Shown in pieces: positions 36,682 through 48,156 of a stretch of DNA of 64,000 nucleotides; position 1 is the first letter of the stretch; each line of letters begins with the position of its first letter. The notes beneath the pieces are model-generated. The model was not told the DNA's origin. It worked only from the letters and a program-made list of their open reading frames with translations, and ran no database searches. Location: positions 620,501 through 684,500 of the forward strand of contig RPFO01000059.1 in NCBI GenBank assembly GCA_009746045.1, in the 5' to 3' direction. This DNA comes from Mesostigma viride. Its lineage: Eukaryota > Streptophyta > Mesostigmatophyceae > Mesostigmatales > Mesostigmataceae. The position numbers and the translations under genes are program-made.

Positions 36682-39600
36682 ATGACTCGAGGCGACCTTG
36701 ACGAACGGGAAATCCACTTTGTACCGGGGCTGTCAAATGCAAGCGGAAAGTTTTGCTGGTTGAACTCCGCTCTTCAAGTAAGATTGCTGTTCAATGCCGT
36801 TATGCCCAGGAAGACTTACTTCAGGCCTGGATTTGCAGCATGCTTTTTATGCTGTTGTAGTCCTAGCGCGTATGCTGCTCCAAACAGCCGCATGTATGGT
36901 CTGACACGCTTTTTGAATTGGACTTGGTTGTTGCAGGCCCTTGCCAGCGCGGAGACGATTACCAGCTACCTGTCCGCTGTGATCGCTTTAAATGACGAAG
37001 CCGACCCAGCTGGCCACCCGCGGGGCCTTACCGCAACCCCCGGCAACGGCATCCCTCGATCGGAGATACTGCGCAGCTTGCAGTCTCTGCTTCGCGGTAT
37101 GTCCGTCGGAAACTATCCGTTTGCTCTCCGCCACAGTAGTCAATCGCAACCACTTGTTCCTTGCAGGCGCGAAATGTTATCAGATAAATATCCACCCCTT
37201 CGATCAGGCACCATACTAAGCCACAGCATCAGCACCTCCTGCGGTGCAGCACCCAGCCCAGGCGGGCAGGAAGTAGCAAGAAGATAGATTCAGCCTCCAC
37301 AAGGGAAGCGGTTATCCGAGAGCGCATGGCAGCATGCGTGGCCATAGGTAACTTGGTTAGATTCTGGGGCTACCAGTTTTGCTTGTTTGTACGAGTGCTC
37401 CAACCTTCACGTGATTTCTGATGCATCCACTCTCCCCCATAGCTAAGGGGAGAGTGACTTTATTTATCAGTTCAGTTTGCTTGTTGTTTGCTGCCTGGCT
37501 GTGAGTCACTTCCCACACGCCTCATGGCACCCTCTTGACCTCCGGTCATCCTCATTACCTGTCTTCCGTTAATGCACCGCTTCTTTTGGTGCAGTAGCTT
37601 CCCACCAGGCAGAACCCCCCCGTCACCCTCTCCCCTTCTACTTCTCCTCCTGTCGCCGTTATTCCCTTCATGCCCCCTTACATTACTTACCATATTCTAG
37701 ACGCTCTTCCTTGCCCGGTGCACGCAAGTGCAACAATCCTCGCCTCCCCATCCCGGAGGTATGAGTCATCATCCTCAAGGTTTGTCGTGCGTCTACCAAC
37801 TGCACGTCTCTAATGATAAACAACTTCCCTTTCACCGGCCTTAACGAGCACCTACACATGCCCTCTGCGATCTCTTCCATCCATGCCACCCCCAGACCTG
37901 GCCACCCCCAGCCGTGAACCGCGCGTGCTGAGCGCCCACCCCGTGGCGTATGCGCTTCAGTCCGCACTGGCCCAGACGTCGCCCTCTCGCCGCGCTGTTT
38001 TCGACCTGTACGCGGAACAGGACGCGTCGGAGGCGCTGACCCACCTGCTGGCGCATGCAGAGGACGAGGTCCTGACGATACGCGACAGGTGGCACGCGGC
38101 GCACCACCTCTCGCTGCGTTCGCTGCTGGCCGAGGGAGGGGAAGATCCCAGGGACGTCCAGGGAAGGAGTTGCTGCTGCCATACGCGGCCGGAGGCGAGC
38201 CTGGTACGCAGAGGAGACGTCAGAGAGCAAGGCCCGCCCAAAGGATGGGATGCCACTTCGAGACGGGAGGGTGAGGCAAGAGGTCAGGGCGAGGGGGATC
38301 ATGCCGACAATGAGGGGGGGCGTGACACTTGTGGACGGTCAGGGGTCCCCTCCCTCCGCTTGCACGGGGATGCAACGGCGCAAGCCTATGCATTTCCTGC
38401 GGCAGCGGCAGGTCACCTCCACGGAGCGGCCGCTGCTGGGCAGGAAAGCACCGCCTCGGATGGGCGCACGTCCACTGCCCAGTCACCCCCGTTGTCGTCG
38501 CCATCGTCCGCACGGGATTCCCCCTCTCCGCAACAAAGTGACGTGGGCCAAGGATGGGAGGCAGGGTGGCAGAAGACGGGGGCGTCCGCGGATGCGGCGT
38601 GTCGCGCGCCCAGGGTGCCACATGGCGACGCGGCAGGCGGCCCAGGGGTCGTCGACCCTCTCCCCTGGCTGGGGTACTCGGTGTCCCTGCTGATATGCAT
38701 GAGCTGCGGCCACAAGGTGAGGGTGGGCAGCACAAAACGTGCAACCAGTCGATAGCTTGTTACTAGTAGCTTGTAATTACATCTGTGTATAGTTACAGCT
38801 GCTCTGTAGTAGGGGTTGCCCTGGGAAGTGGTACAAGGATGAGGAATGCAAGTATAACTAAGAATATAGGCAAGGGCGAGAAAAGCAAGGTTGAGCAAAG
38901 GATCTGTGTGCTCTTGACCCCACCGGTCATGTCTCACGGTTGCGCCTGCTCCTGTGACCTTGGTGCGCCTTCACATCAATGACCTTGGTGCGCCTTCACA
39001 TCAATGACCTTGATGCCTTCACATCAATGACCTTGGTGCCTTCACATCAATGACCTTGGTGCCTTCACATCAATGACCTTGGTGCGCCGGCATGCATGGC
39101 ACCGGCATGTGCGCGCCCGTGGCATGCCCACACGTCTGCATCCCGCCCCGCTTTTAGCGTACAGGGAGATGGATGGCCAGGGTCCCAATCGGCCAGGGTT
39201 TTAATGGGGCAGGGGCTGCCAGCTTCATCCGTCCGTGCAAGTAGTTTCTCCGCCCCCGCTTCCCAATCAGTTTCCTTTCTCCCTCGCACTGGACTCCGCT
39301 GTCCCCATTCCCTGTACTTTGGCTTCTTGGCGACGACCGCCTGTTTTTCTGTGCCAACTTGCGTTCTTGCTCTCCTTCTGTTTTGGTCGTGCACGTCGCA
39401 TCCCTTGCATCCCCAGTTCACGCTGCAGCTGTCGCCATTCTGCCAGCTGTCCCTGTCACCGCCCGAATCCGTCACGCAGGTAGGGCGCGGGCAGGAACGA
39501 CGAGGCAGTGCTTCAGAAAGCAGCTGGGGGCTGCTCGGCAGTGTTTTAGAACGCAGATTAGGGAGCAGCAGCATCTCACACAGAGGGCATGTGTTTATGG

Positions 39601-42600
39601 GGGGGGGGATGTGTGCTGTCTGGTAAGTGACGTGCAGGGGTAGTAACCTGATGTCACGAGCCAGCAAGCGGTGCCGCGATTTGGTGGAGGGCAGGCTGTG
39701 TGAGGTAGGGGGATATAAATCTTCATGCCTGTTTCCATGTTTGGCAATCGATGCTTGGAAGGGGTCAGCTCCAGCTGATATGTGTTCCCCTCCTGGATTC
39801 CCTGTCCTCGGTTCTGTACTGGTGTACCGTACCAAACCAGTATGGCTCAATTTCATGACGTAAACATTTTAATGGTAGTGTTCTTCAGGTTTCGCGCTCA
39901 TTGCGATCCAGATCTTCGTATTTCACACCAACAGTGGCTGCTTTGGCGTTAATGCCACTTTTCTGCAGCAGAAGGGTGGCACACAGTCACATACATGCAC
40001 ATGTGTTTGTGCAGCCAACGACCAGTAAGCGGCATCGCATGCTACGTATGCTGGCCATTGATAGGAGGGCCTGGGAGTGGGAGATCCACAGCCTCCCCGT
40101 CTCCGGTGGTGTGTCGCCATGGGGGTGTGTGGCCATGGGGATGTGTTTCAAAAGCATCCCATGAGCTCCTGCGCACGTGTCTGCACATGGATCTGAACTC
40201 CCTGCATCTTCCAAGAAAAAAAAACATGGCGTGTACGTAGGGCATCCTGTTGAGGAAGGCTGATGCACGTTAACCCATAGTCCGCTGACCCATTTTTGGC
40301 ACTTTTATACCCCTGAAAATGAAAAAAATCATAACTTACAGGCCACAACTCCAAATACCCCCAACCAAGATGCTAGGAGTATCTACACTTCAAGGGCTTT
40401 CAGAATATGCAATAATACCTTGGCTTTATCAAAGCATTTGGATGATAGCTCCAGTCAAAGCTGGCCAAAAGACGATCTTTTTTCCCCAAGGAAAAGTCTA
40501 CCCCCCCCTAACTTCCCAGGGAGGGCAGGGAATCTCAATACCAACATTGGACAACTTAGTTGGATAGTCCAATGGGGGTTTCCTTGGGTCAGACCACCCG
40601 GATAACCCATTCCCCCTAAATAACGTGCTCATACATGTGTGTGGGTTACGCGCGTGAAAACAGCTATCTATGACATGCAGCACAATAATGCATTATAACA
40701 AGCTATCAAAGGCTGCCAAAAGTGCTGGAATACAAACACGTTGCCTACCTGCACTGACGGAGTGGTATACTCCAAAGAAATGCCCAAAACTGGGCACTTT
40801 CAGGGCTAATACCACTCTTTACAACAGGCATGGAACTTGCTGAAATATGCATGGATGAAATCGTCATTCATAATGCATGGGATACGTATTCCGCTGCAAA
40901 CAACACGCAAATACGTTGTCGTACCTGGCTCGTTCATGCCCTACCCGGATTCCGCTGGCCGGGACCCTCATATCTCACACATACTGATGCTCTACAGGCA
41001 AAGGTCGCCATAGCCGCATACTTCATGATCCGCCATGGCTACCAGGTCGATGTTCCGTGCAAAGATGGCCACTAAACTAGTCCGCATTCTCAGCAAACGC
41101 TGCAGCTGACGTCCCTTACCCAAACTGGATGCCCGGGCTGGCGCAGATTGCCCGGCCATAGGGAGAAAATCGACCTATGACAAGCTATGACTCATCTGGA
41201 ACTGACGACCAGGAAAGTCATATTTTCCTACCTGTATTTTCCTAACCCTATAAACCTGGCGGAGCCTGACCTACGAAAATCATGCATCGTCATTCTGAGC
41301 AACATTCTGAACCGTTTCAAGCCGTGAGACGCAAAAATTTCGTGACAGCGGCATGTTGTCAGCCATATCTCATTACGCGCGCGCGCGAGCGAAATTTTCC
41401 CGCCAAAGTCACGTGATACATTCTCAATGCACGTTGTAATTACCAGGCTATGGCGAATATTACCCCCAAACCTATGCGTCACCTTCGTCCCTAAGTGTTC
41501 CCGGACCCACCGGACCACTGACATCCGTCACAGGTGGCGCGGCGCTCACGGCGCGGCGCGAAATTCGACCGTTAGTCAAACTACCCGACAGGTCGGGTAG
41601 TTTACGGACTATGGGTTAAACTGTCTTAGTGGCTACGTGTGGTGGCATCGCGTACCTTGTTCACGAAGCGGAACTGTATCCATGGGCCAGGCGCCAGGTA
41701 CCCCTCCTCGCCATCACTGAATTGTTGTTTCCCAGTGTGTCTGGTCACCGTCACGGAACTGTTGTTTCCCAGTGTGCCTGGTCGCCGTCACGGAACTGTT
41801 GTTTCCCAGTGTGCCCGGTCACCGTCACGGAACTGTTGTTTCCCGGTTTGCCTGGTCACCGTCACGGAACTGTTGTTTCCCGGTGTGCCTGGTCGCCGTC
41901 ACGGAACTGTTGTTTCCCGGTGTGCCCGGTCACCGTCACGGAACTGTTGTTTCCCGGTGTGCCTGGTCGCCGTCACGGAACTGTTGTTTCCCGGTGTGCC
42001 TGGTCGCCGTCACGGAACTGTTGTTTCCCGGTGTGTCTTGTCGCCGTCACGGAACTGTTGTTTCCCGGTGTGCCTGGTCACCATGCTTTTGGCACCTATC
42101 CCCTGGTGCCGTGCAGAGGCGGCCATATGGCAGGCCCTCCCAGCTGCATGACTGGCTGGAGCACTCCACCGCATGGGAGGTGGTGGATGGCGTGCGCTGT
42201 GCCAAGTGCAGCCACCGGGACACAGCGGACGCGCTTGCTCATGCTGCTACTGCTGCCCGTGCTGCGCATGGGACGGTGCTGCTTGGAGGCAGCACGGTGC
42301 CCGGCACGCCGGAGCCTGAGGTAAGCCGGAGCCAGAGGTAGGCACGACTGGGCACAGCGCCAAGTTCACACAGACCCTGTGTGGGGCTGTGCCTGCGTGT
42401 GGGCGCGCTGGTCCTGTTGGGAAGGTTGCCCGCACGTATGGCAGCAGAAGGGAGGCGTGGTTTTCCGTGGTTGCCAGGCACGCGTGCGCGGGGGAAGATA
42501 CCTGGCCCTGTGCCTGCACATGCTCATGCGTGCTGCCAGTAAAGAAATGGTTGACGCCGCTACTCCTCTCCACGTTGTACAGGGTGCATTCTAGTGCTCA

Positions 42601-45600
42601 CTACGTCGCGCAGGAGGTGATGGGCTTCAAATATATCGATGAAAGTCCGCCGCTTTCAGAGTCCTGTGCGCCCCCTTGTCGTACTAGAGAGGAGAAGTCA
42701 GACACGTCACAACTCACAAGGGAGCGGAGGTCAGACACATTGCCAGGCCCAAGGGAGCGGGCTGGAATACTCACTGCCACCTTTTCACTTGTGCATCCAA
42801 TTCGCAAGCAGAGGGCATAGGGTTCTTCCTCTGCTCCTGGGTCGCTGCCTGCTTTCTTTGTTTTGTTTGTCCCGGGCCTCCAGATGGTCCTGACACCTGG
42901 CCCTTCTCTCTCTGGTTCTCACAGCGTTTCCACGACAGTGTGTGCTGCCCATCTTATACATCCCCGCACTGAACTGAGCAGTGATCCATTGCAGCTGAAG
43001 CCATGAAACGAGTCCGTCATGCCGCTGTGCTGCCCCTGTGCCTTGCCTGCTGCACCATGGGCCCCTGTGGTGTCCTCTGCCCCCACAGGCCACAGCCGAG
43101 ACGTGGGTGCATCTGCGGCGAAGGGTGCGTGACTGCCCCATACCAGACTCTTGCCGCTGCAAGCAAGCAGTGCAGTCGGCTGGCGCCACTTGGCACCCCT
43201 GCCTTCGGCGTGCGCAGAAACGCCTGTTAATCGCAAAGGCGCCTGAGGTGGGCAATGGCGCATGGCCCAGCATAGGTAGCAAGCTATAGTGGGACCAAAT
43301 GCTAGCCAACTGCCATGGGGTCTCAAACCCACCTACCAGCTTGTGGCATTTTATTATGCATCTAGTGCCAGAAAAATCGGTTTTCCGACCCCTTGGAGGG
43401 GTCCGTCTTGTGGCTCGTTGCCGCATCATCCTAGTGATTGGTTTACTTGTCACTTTAAGCTTTGCAAGTGGTCAGAGGTGCCGACGTGGGTCTGTTGTCC
43501 ACGTGCTGGTTGCTTGCTGTTGCACTCTGTCCTCATGGCAGTATTGTCCGTGCATGCATCGGCCTGCGTGCAGGTCCTGTGCCTATCGCTGAACCGTGCG
43601 GTTGCTACATACAGCGGCATTCGGAAGATTGAGGTGAGATCCAGCTGCTTGTGGGTATAACATGTGCCCATTCGTCCAGGGTATAGTGAACCATGGAAGT
43701 GGGTTTCTTGTCGGTATCACGTGTGCCCATTCGTCCAGGCTAAAGTGACCCATGGAAGTGCGACTCCTATCCACGGGAAGTTGGTGTGGGACACACTGCA
43801 CCCTCCTCGTTTCTGCGCCCGGAGTGTTCTTGCGCATAGCATGGCATGTGCTGGCAGGACAGAAAGGTGGTATCACGCATGACGTGACTGCAGCTACATC
43901 GTGCAATGAGAGGCTTAAATGGACGCTATATTGCGCACTTCGCCTGCATTTGATGACTGGCAGAAGTGTGGGTATATGCAACGTGCCTTTCTATCATAGA
44001 ACATTTTGCTTCAAAGGTGTTCTCCACTCTTCTCTATTGGTTGTATTGGTCATTCAGAATTTTCTATATTCTCTACTGGTTCTTCTCTCTTCTCAATTGG
44101 TGCCTCGGCCCAGTGGCTGGGTTGCTACTATCACCCAATGCTATCATTCTCGTTGCTGTCCCCACCCAACAGCGCCTATGCCAGGCGCATTGTGCGCACA
44201 TGGCCATGCCCTGCCTGGCAACTTGCCTTGTTGGACCGCACGCTTTATAGCACATTTATCAACGGCTCGAAACCTGCGACAAGATCTTACAGTATTTACA
44301 CCCCTTGAGCACTCGTGTGCCTACATGCTGTAAAGACGCATGACAAGACGCACTGTGACACTCTCTTGTGGGCACTTCAACGTGGGCACTCCGATGTTTC
44401 CCTCTCTGCTGCGCACACAGGACCACGTGGCGTTCCCCCAACGACTGAGCGTGGCAGAGTTCACACTCGGATCGGCACTCAAGCTGCACAGGAGGGAGGG
44501 AGCCACCCTGGTGGACCCTGGCGGTGCTGCCAGGGAGGATGGCGTCCGCGGCGGCGTGTGTTCTGCCAGTACCGAATGTTACCGTGATCGACCGCGCGCA
44601 CATGCTGCCGGCGAGAATGCGACACTGGGGGACGAGGCATCCCATGGGGACCACCCCGTAGCAGGCGGCAGTAACAACCCCGTAGCAGGCGGTGGGGATC
44701 AGCTGCATGCGGAGGCGGGCACATGTGCGGACAGGTCACGCCCACCCGATGGTTTTGCACGACAGACGCCCCTTTGCGCCGCTGTCCACCCCCAGCCTGC
44801 GATTGGCTGTGAACGCCAAATGGGAGCTGGCAGTGACATCCGACAGGGCTCCGGACCCGCACGAGTGGGTCATCAGCCATCACAGCCCAGTTCTCCAAGT
44901 CTGCCTGTCACCGAGGAGAGCAAGTGCGGTCCTCATGAGTATCAGCTGGCCGCCGTCATCGTCCACTTGGGGGCGATCGGGGGGGCAGGGGGTCACTGGA
45001 TTGCCTATCGCCGCAGCAACGCTACAGTGACCCCATCCAATGGCTCCCTCGACCGGGTGGCCGAGTGGGCGGTGCAAGCAGCATCGTGGCAGCCGCGAGG
45101 CAAGGCATCCTTGTTAGAGGACGACGCAGCGTCGGCCGACACAGCAAGCTCTGGTGTGGGTGTCATGGATGCTGAATGTGCCCATGGCCCCCTGGACAAC
45201 GGGCAGGGTGAGCAGATAGAATTGGGTCATGGGATTGGCATGCATTCCCAACAAGAGCCAGGTCATTTGACCAAGACACGACAGAATTGTACAGAGAAAT
45301 CGCCGTCGACCTGTGAAGATGCAAGCTGTAAGAAATGCCGGGGCGCAGATAATCCCAAGGTCATGCGTCAGCCAGCTGGAGCGTGCGTGCCGGCTGGGGG
45401 GCTTGGGGTGCGTGCGGCCCAGGAATCGGGTGTGCCTTTCTTTCCTGCGTCATCAGGTGCCACAATAATGCCAACGATTGCATGCCATGTGTCCTCAGGA
45501 CGAGGCCTCCAGCAGCTACTTCATCCTGAACCCATTGGCACCCCGGGTTGTGCTTTCAGCAGTTGGACCAAGGCTGGCAGTGGGGCATCTGGTCATCGGC

Positions 45601-45713
45601 CAGCTTCCGCCCGGGAGGCCGTCTGGTTTATGGTGTCAGACAAGTATGTGCAGGTTGTCACATGGGAGCAAGTTGCCGCCGTGCAAGCAAGCTTGTTGCT
45701 ATACTCAAGGTAG
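36682..45713 (+). CDS. Ubiquitin carboxyl-terminal hydrolase, USP family (UBP27/USP30-like)
   Basis: Cysteine protease that removes ubiquitin from proteins. Exons: 36682-36777, 36937-37096, 37896-38716, 39417-39479, 42117-42320, 43089-43247, 43574-43633, 44421-45713. Phases join to 951 residues. Cys box GLSNASGKFCWLNSALQ (Cys25) is followed by ALAS, as in plant UBP27. QDASEAL matches the usual QDAHEFL. CMSCG and CAKC give the zinc-ribbon cysteines. Then come VLCLSLNRA and the His box GGHWIAYRR (His at 44994-44996), and the end WFMVSDKYVQVV. Three oddities: one extra residue between the conserved Gly and Cys, a Ser- and Gly-rich insert in exon 3, and about 203 residues between the His box and the C-terminal motif, where only a few are usual. 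No membrane anchor precedes the Cys box, unlike UBP27/USP30. Confidence 0.85.
37428..37456. other. Strong hairpin in USP intron 2
   Basis: Perfect 10-bp stem CACTCTCCCC / GGGGAGAGTG with a 9-base loop. There is no T-run and no known role. Confidence 0.8.
38956..39088. repeat. 23-25-bp minisatellite, about 5-6 copies
   Basis: Unit gaccttggtgcgccttcaca plus tcaat, with a shorter variant lacking cg. It lies in USP intron 3. Confidence 0.93.
40270..41619. mobile_element. TTAA-flanked inverted-repeat element 2 (1.35 kb, non-autonomous)
   Basis: TTAA at 40270-40273 and 41616-41619 flank an 11-bp terminal inverted repeat, CCCATAGTCCG (40274-40284) and its complement (41605-41615). TTAA followed by CCC is the classic piggyBac layout. 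A further 9-bp inverted pair, CTACCCGAC/GTCGGGTAG, sits just inside the right end (41581-41600). No transposase-like frame. It lies in USP intron 4. Confidence 0.8.
41724..42081. repeat. 37-bp minisatellite, 10 copies
   Basis: Units start gttgtttccc at exact 37-bp steps from 41724 to 42057 and alternate between ggtcacc/ggtcgcc and cag/cgg variants. It lies just upstream of USP exon 5. Confidence 0.96.
42309..42345 (+). repeat. Duplicate of the USP exon 5 edge
   Basis: CCGGAGCCTGAG|GTAAG (real, 42320) is followed directly by CCGGAGCCAGAG|GTAGG, an 18-bp shift. Confidence 0.7.
43655..43762. repeat. Two-copy repeat of about 64 bp
   Basis: gtgcccattcgtccaggg/ct and the following catggaagtg occur twice in USP intron 7. 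Confidence 0.8.
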
Positions 45714-46237
45714 TACTCTGAGCTTCGACTAACAAAGTCGGCAAATCAGGCCCTAATCATATATAGTATACAGTCCCTAGTCATCTACTCTGCTACCCTG
45801 GCAGAATGCATGTTGACGGAACTCTGCGTTGATTTCGCTCAACGGCCTTCTGCAAACCATTGGGCAGCCTTACGCACACCCATCCTCTCCCAATACCACG
45901 TACTGGCTAACTTCAGCAAAGTGACTGTGTCACGTAGGTAGAAATGAAGGAACCTGGAAACCATTATACACAACAAGGTATGAGGCCGCCCTAGCTAGCT
46001 TCTCTGACTGCTTCAAGTGGGCACGCCACAGCGGTACTCCCTGAGGCCACCTTGGGTATGCCCCTAAAAACCCTCAGGCTCCGGGAGAAGCCTTTATATA
46101 TTCCTGGGCTACCGGGGGTTAGCATGCAACCCACCCACACACCCGCCATCATGGCCGAGCGTACAGTCTTGGATAGTCCGGATGACGCGGAGTTGCTATG
46201 TGCAACTTCAGGCATGTGTAAGTGAGTCGCGCCACCC
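45714..46237. other. Spacer downstream of the USP gene
   Basis: The start of a 13.7-kb gene-poor tract. No feature recognised in this part. Confidence 0.5.
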
Positions 46238-46525
46238 TAAACCCTAAACCCATCCATCCATCCATCCATCCATCCATCCATCCATCCATCCATCCATCCA
46301 TCCATCCATCCATCCATCCATCCATCCATCCATCCATCCATCCATCCATCCATCCATCCATCCATCCATCCATCCATCCATCCATCCATCCATCCATCCA
46401 TCCATCCATCCATCCATCCATCCATCCATCCATCCATCCATCCATCCATCCATCCATCCATCCATCCATCCATCCATCCATCGGGGTTAATACTCCGTGA
46501 CTCCCCAACAGGAGCATGAGTTTAA
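46238..46525 (+). mobile_element. LINE 3'-end fragment with an expanded CCAT microsatellite
   Basis: Two plant-telomere-type CCCTAAA units (about 46238-46251) lead into roughly 58 CCAT units (to 46482). Then cggggttaatactccgtgac and the stem CTCC-CCAACA-GGAG (46501-46514) follow. The same order, with only four CCAT units, occurs on the minus strand at 58420-58470, so the microsatellite is an internal part of this LINE end. Confidence 0.8.
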
Positions 46526-46884
46526 TTCACCCGTGTAGGGTTAGAACGCGATGTGTCGCGTTGTAATCTGACACGTGGCAGACATAGTAGATACGAGATT
46601 TTCGGTCTGAAACTCGGTGGACGGACTCCTTACATCCCGTAGAACTCAAGAACAAATCCTGGTAGTTTTTCAATTTTTTTTTGTGACAGCTGCAAACAAA
46701 ATTATATACCACTGAAATCAGGCATTTTCGCGGGACGACTTCAGGTGAAGACGACGGCGATGGGGGTGCCCAGGTAGATCTTGCCAGTTTTCCCGCGAGT
46801 TTCAGTGGCTGTACTGGGTGGCACGACCATGACATGGATGATCGATGCATTCATATGTTCATAAAGTAGGTTAATTTCTACGAG

Positions 46885-47456
46885 CTAGTATATATATATT
46901 AAAAATATAATTACTTACAGCAGAGTGAAATCACTCAAACCAAAGCAAACGCCCAGCTATAAACCTATATACAGAGCCATGTCAAAGCGCTATACTACGA
47001 TAAGACCAATGGAAACGCCTAACGGGAGGAACCTAATAGCCCTGCTGCACCGCAAAATCAGCCCGCGTACGGCGGAGCATGATGTCAGCCATGGCCCGAG
47101 TCAGCGCCACCGACAAGCGCTGACGCCAATATGACGCCCAGGTCCGCGCCGACCATGGGGCCCGCTGGCCCTCCAGGTCCAGCCGGTCCTCCCGGAGCCG
47201 GCAACACTCCTTGAAGAAGGCGGAGGTCAGGGGCCCCATGGCCCCAAACTCCTCCAGGACAAAGGGCACCACACGATGGTGCCCGACGTCGCTGTAGGCC
47301 AGGAGCTTGGCCCGCTCCGCCCGGTCCGCCGTGTAACCTGCCGTGAGGGAGGCCCCAGCCACGTGGCTAAGAGCCAAGGGCCGCGCCACCGAAACGTCAA
47401 TAAGCAGATGCCGGCCACCCCCCTCAAAGTCCAGCACCACGATGTCAGGCCGGTGG
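46885..47456 (-). mobile_element. 5'-truncated copy of the REL-endonuclease LINE
   Basis: Nearly identical to 52936-53505. It covers the endonuclease-like C-terminus (RPDIVVLDFEG, then IDVSVARPLA), the stop at about 47033 and about 150 bp of 3' UTR ending in an AT-rich tatata tail. Homology stops abruptly at 47456. Confidence 0.88.
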
Positions 47457-48156
47457 CTAGTATATATATGTCGAGGTACTGGGGCATGCGCAAGGGAGAT
47501 GTACTATGTTTCCAGTTACTCACCGGCCCAACTTTTCTGCGGAAACCCTGGAAACCGGCATACACATATTACGGCAAGACTCGGGTCTGCTGCGGCACCA
47601 TGCTTGCATGGTATTTCCATTGTGTGTCGACTTTGACGTAACACATGTTTATATTCATTCCGAACGCCGGCCCGGACTCTCGGCTATACGGAGATTTGTG
47701 CAGACTTTTAATTACTGGGTAGCTCCGGGCACGATGGTGCCTGCAAATAGCGTAAGGCGTGACGCCGTGACCGTGGCTATCATTGCTACGTTATTAAATT
47801 AGATTAAATAAAATTATAACATGACTCCGTTGGGAGATCATGTAGCACATATTCCCTTGCTGCATGGATGGATGGAAGTGGGCGAAGCCGCGAAACCGAA
47901 CTAAGCTAACTCTACAATCTAATCTAATCTAATCTAGAAACCCCTAACTGATCTACTCAGCAAAGCGCCCCTTCCTCTTGGGGGGAGGGGGCAATTGCCC
48001 GCAGGGGCTGGCGTGTGCATGCGTGGTCGAGCCTGGACAACCGTCTTCCATGCACCTCTTCTTGTTCTGCATAGCAGTCCAAGCAAGAGAGAGGGATCGA
48101 GTGAATGTGGTGTTCAAACGGAGCTGGGACCACGAGGTCGGGCAGCAACTGCTGTG
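47457..48156. other. Short LINE relics and unassigned sequence
   Basis: A minus-strand LINE 3' end with the CAAC-loop stem (CTCC-GTTG-GGAG at 47825-47836 on the plus strand) and a ttaaatctaat-like tail lies at about 47795-47850. An AATCT pentamer run lies at about 47915-47937. The rest is unassigned. Confidence 0.55.

Noticed and set aside
41724-42081. Ten 37-bp repeats resembling a CRISPR array
   Set aside because: Copies are directly adjacent with no spacers, and they lie in an intron of a nuclear gene.
44340-44420. Upstream Met as start of the last USP block
   Set aside because: An acceptor (cacacag) at 44420 continues the USP frame in phase; the Met lies in the intron.
46222-46517. Open frames on both strands through the CCAT array (Pro-Ser-Ile-His, Met-Asp-Gly-Trp)
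   Set aside because: Simple-sequence translation only.
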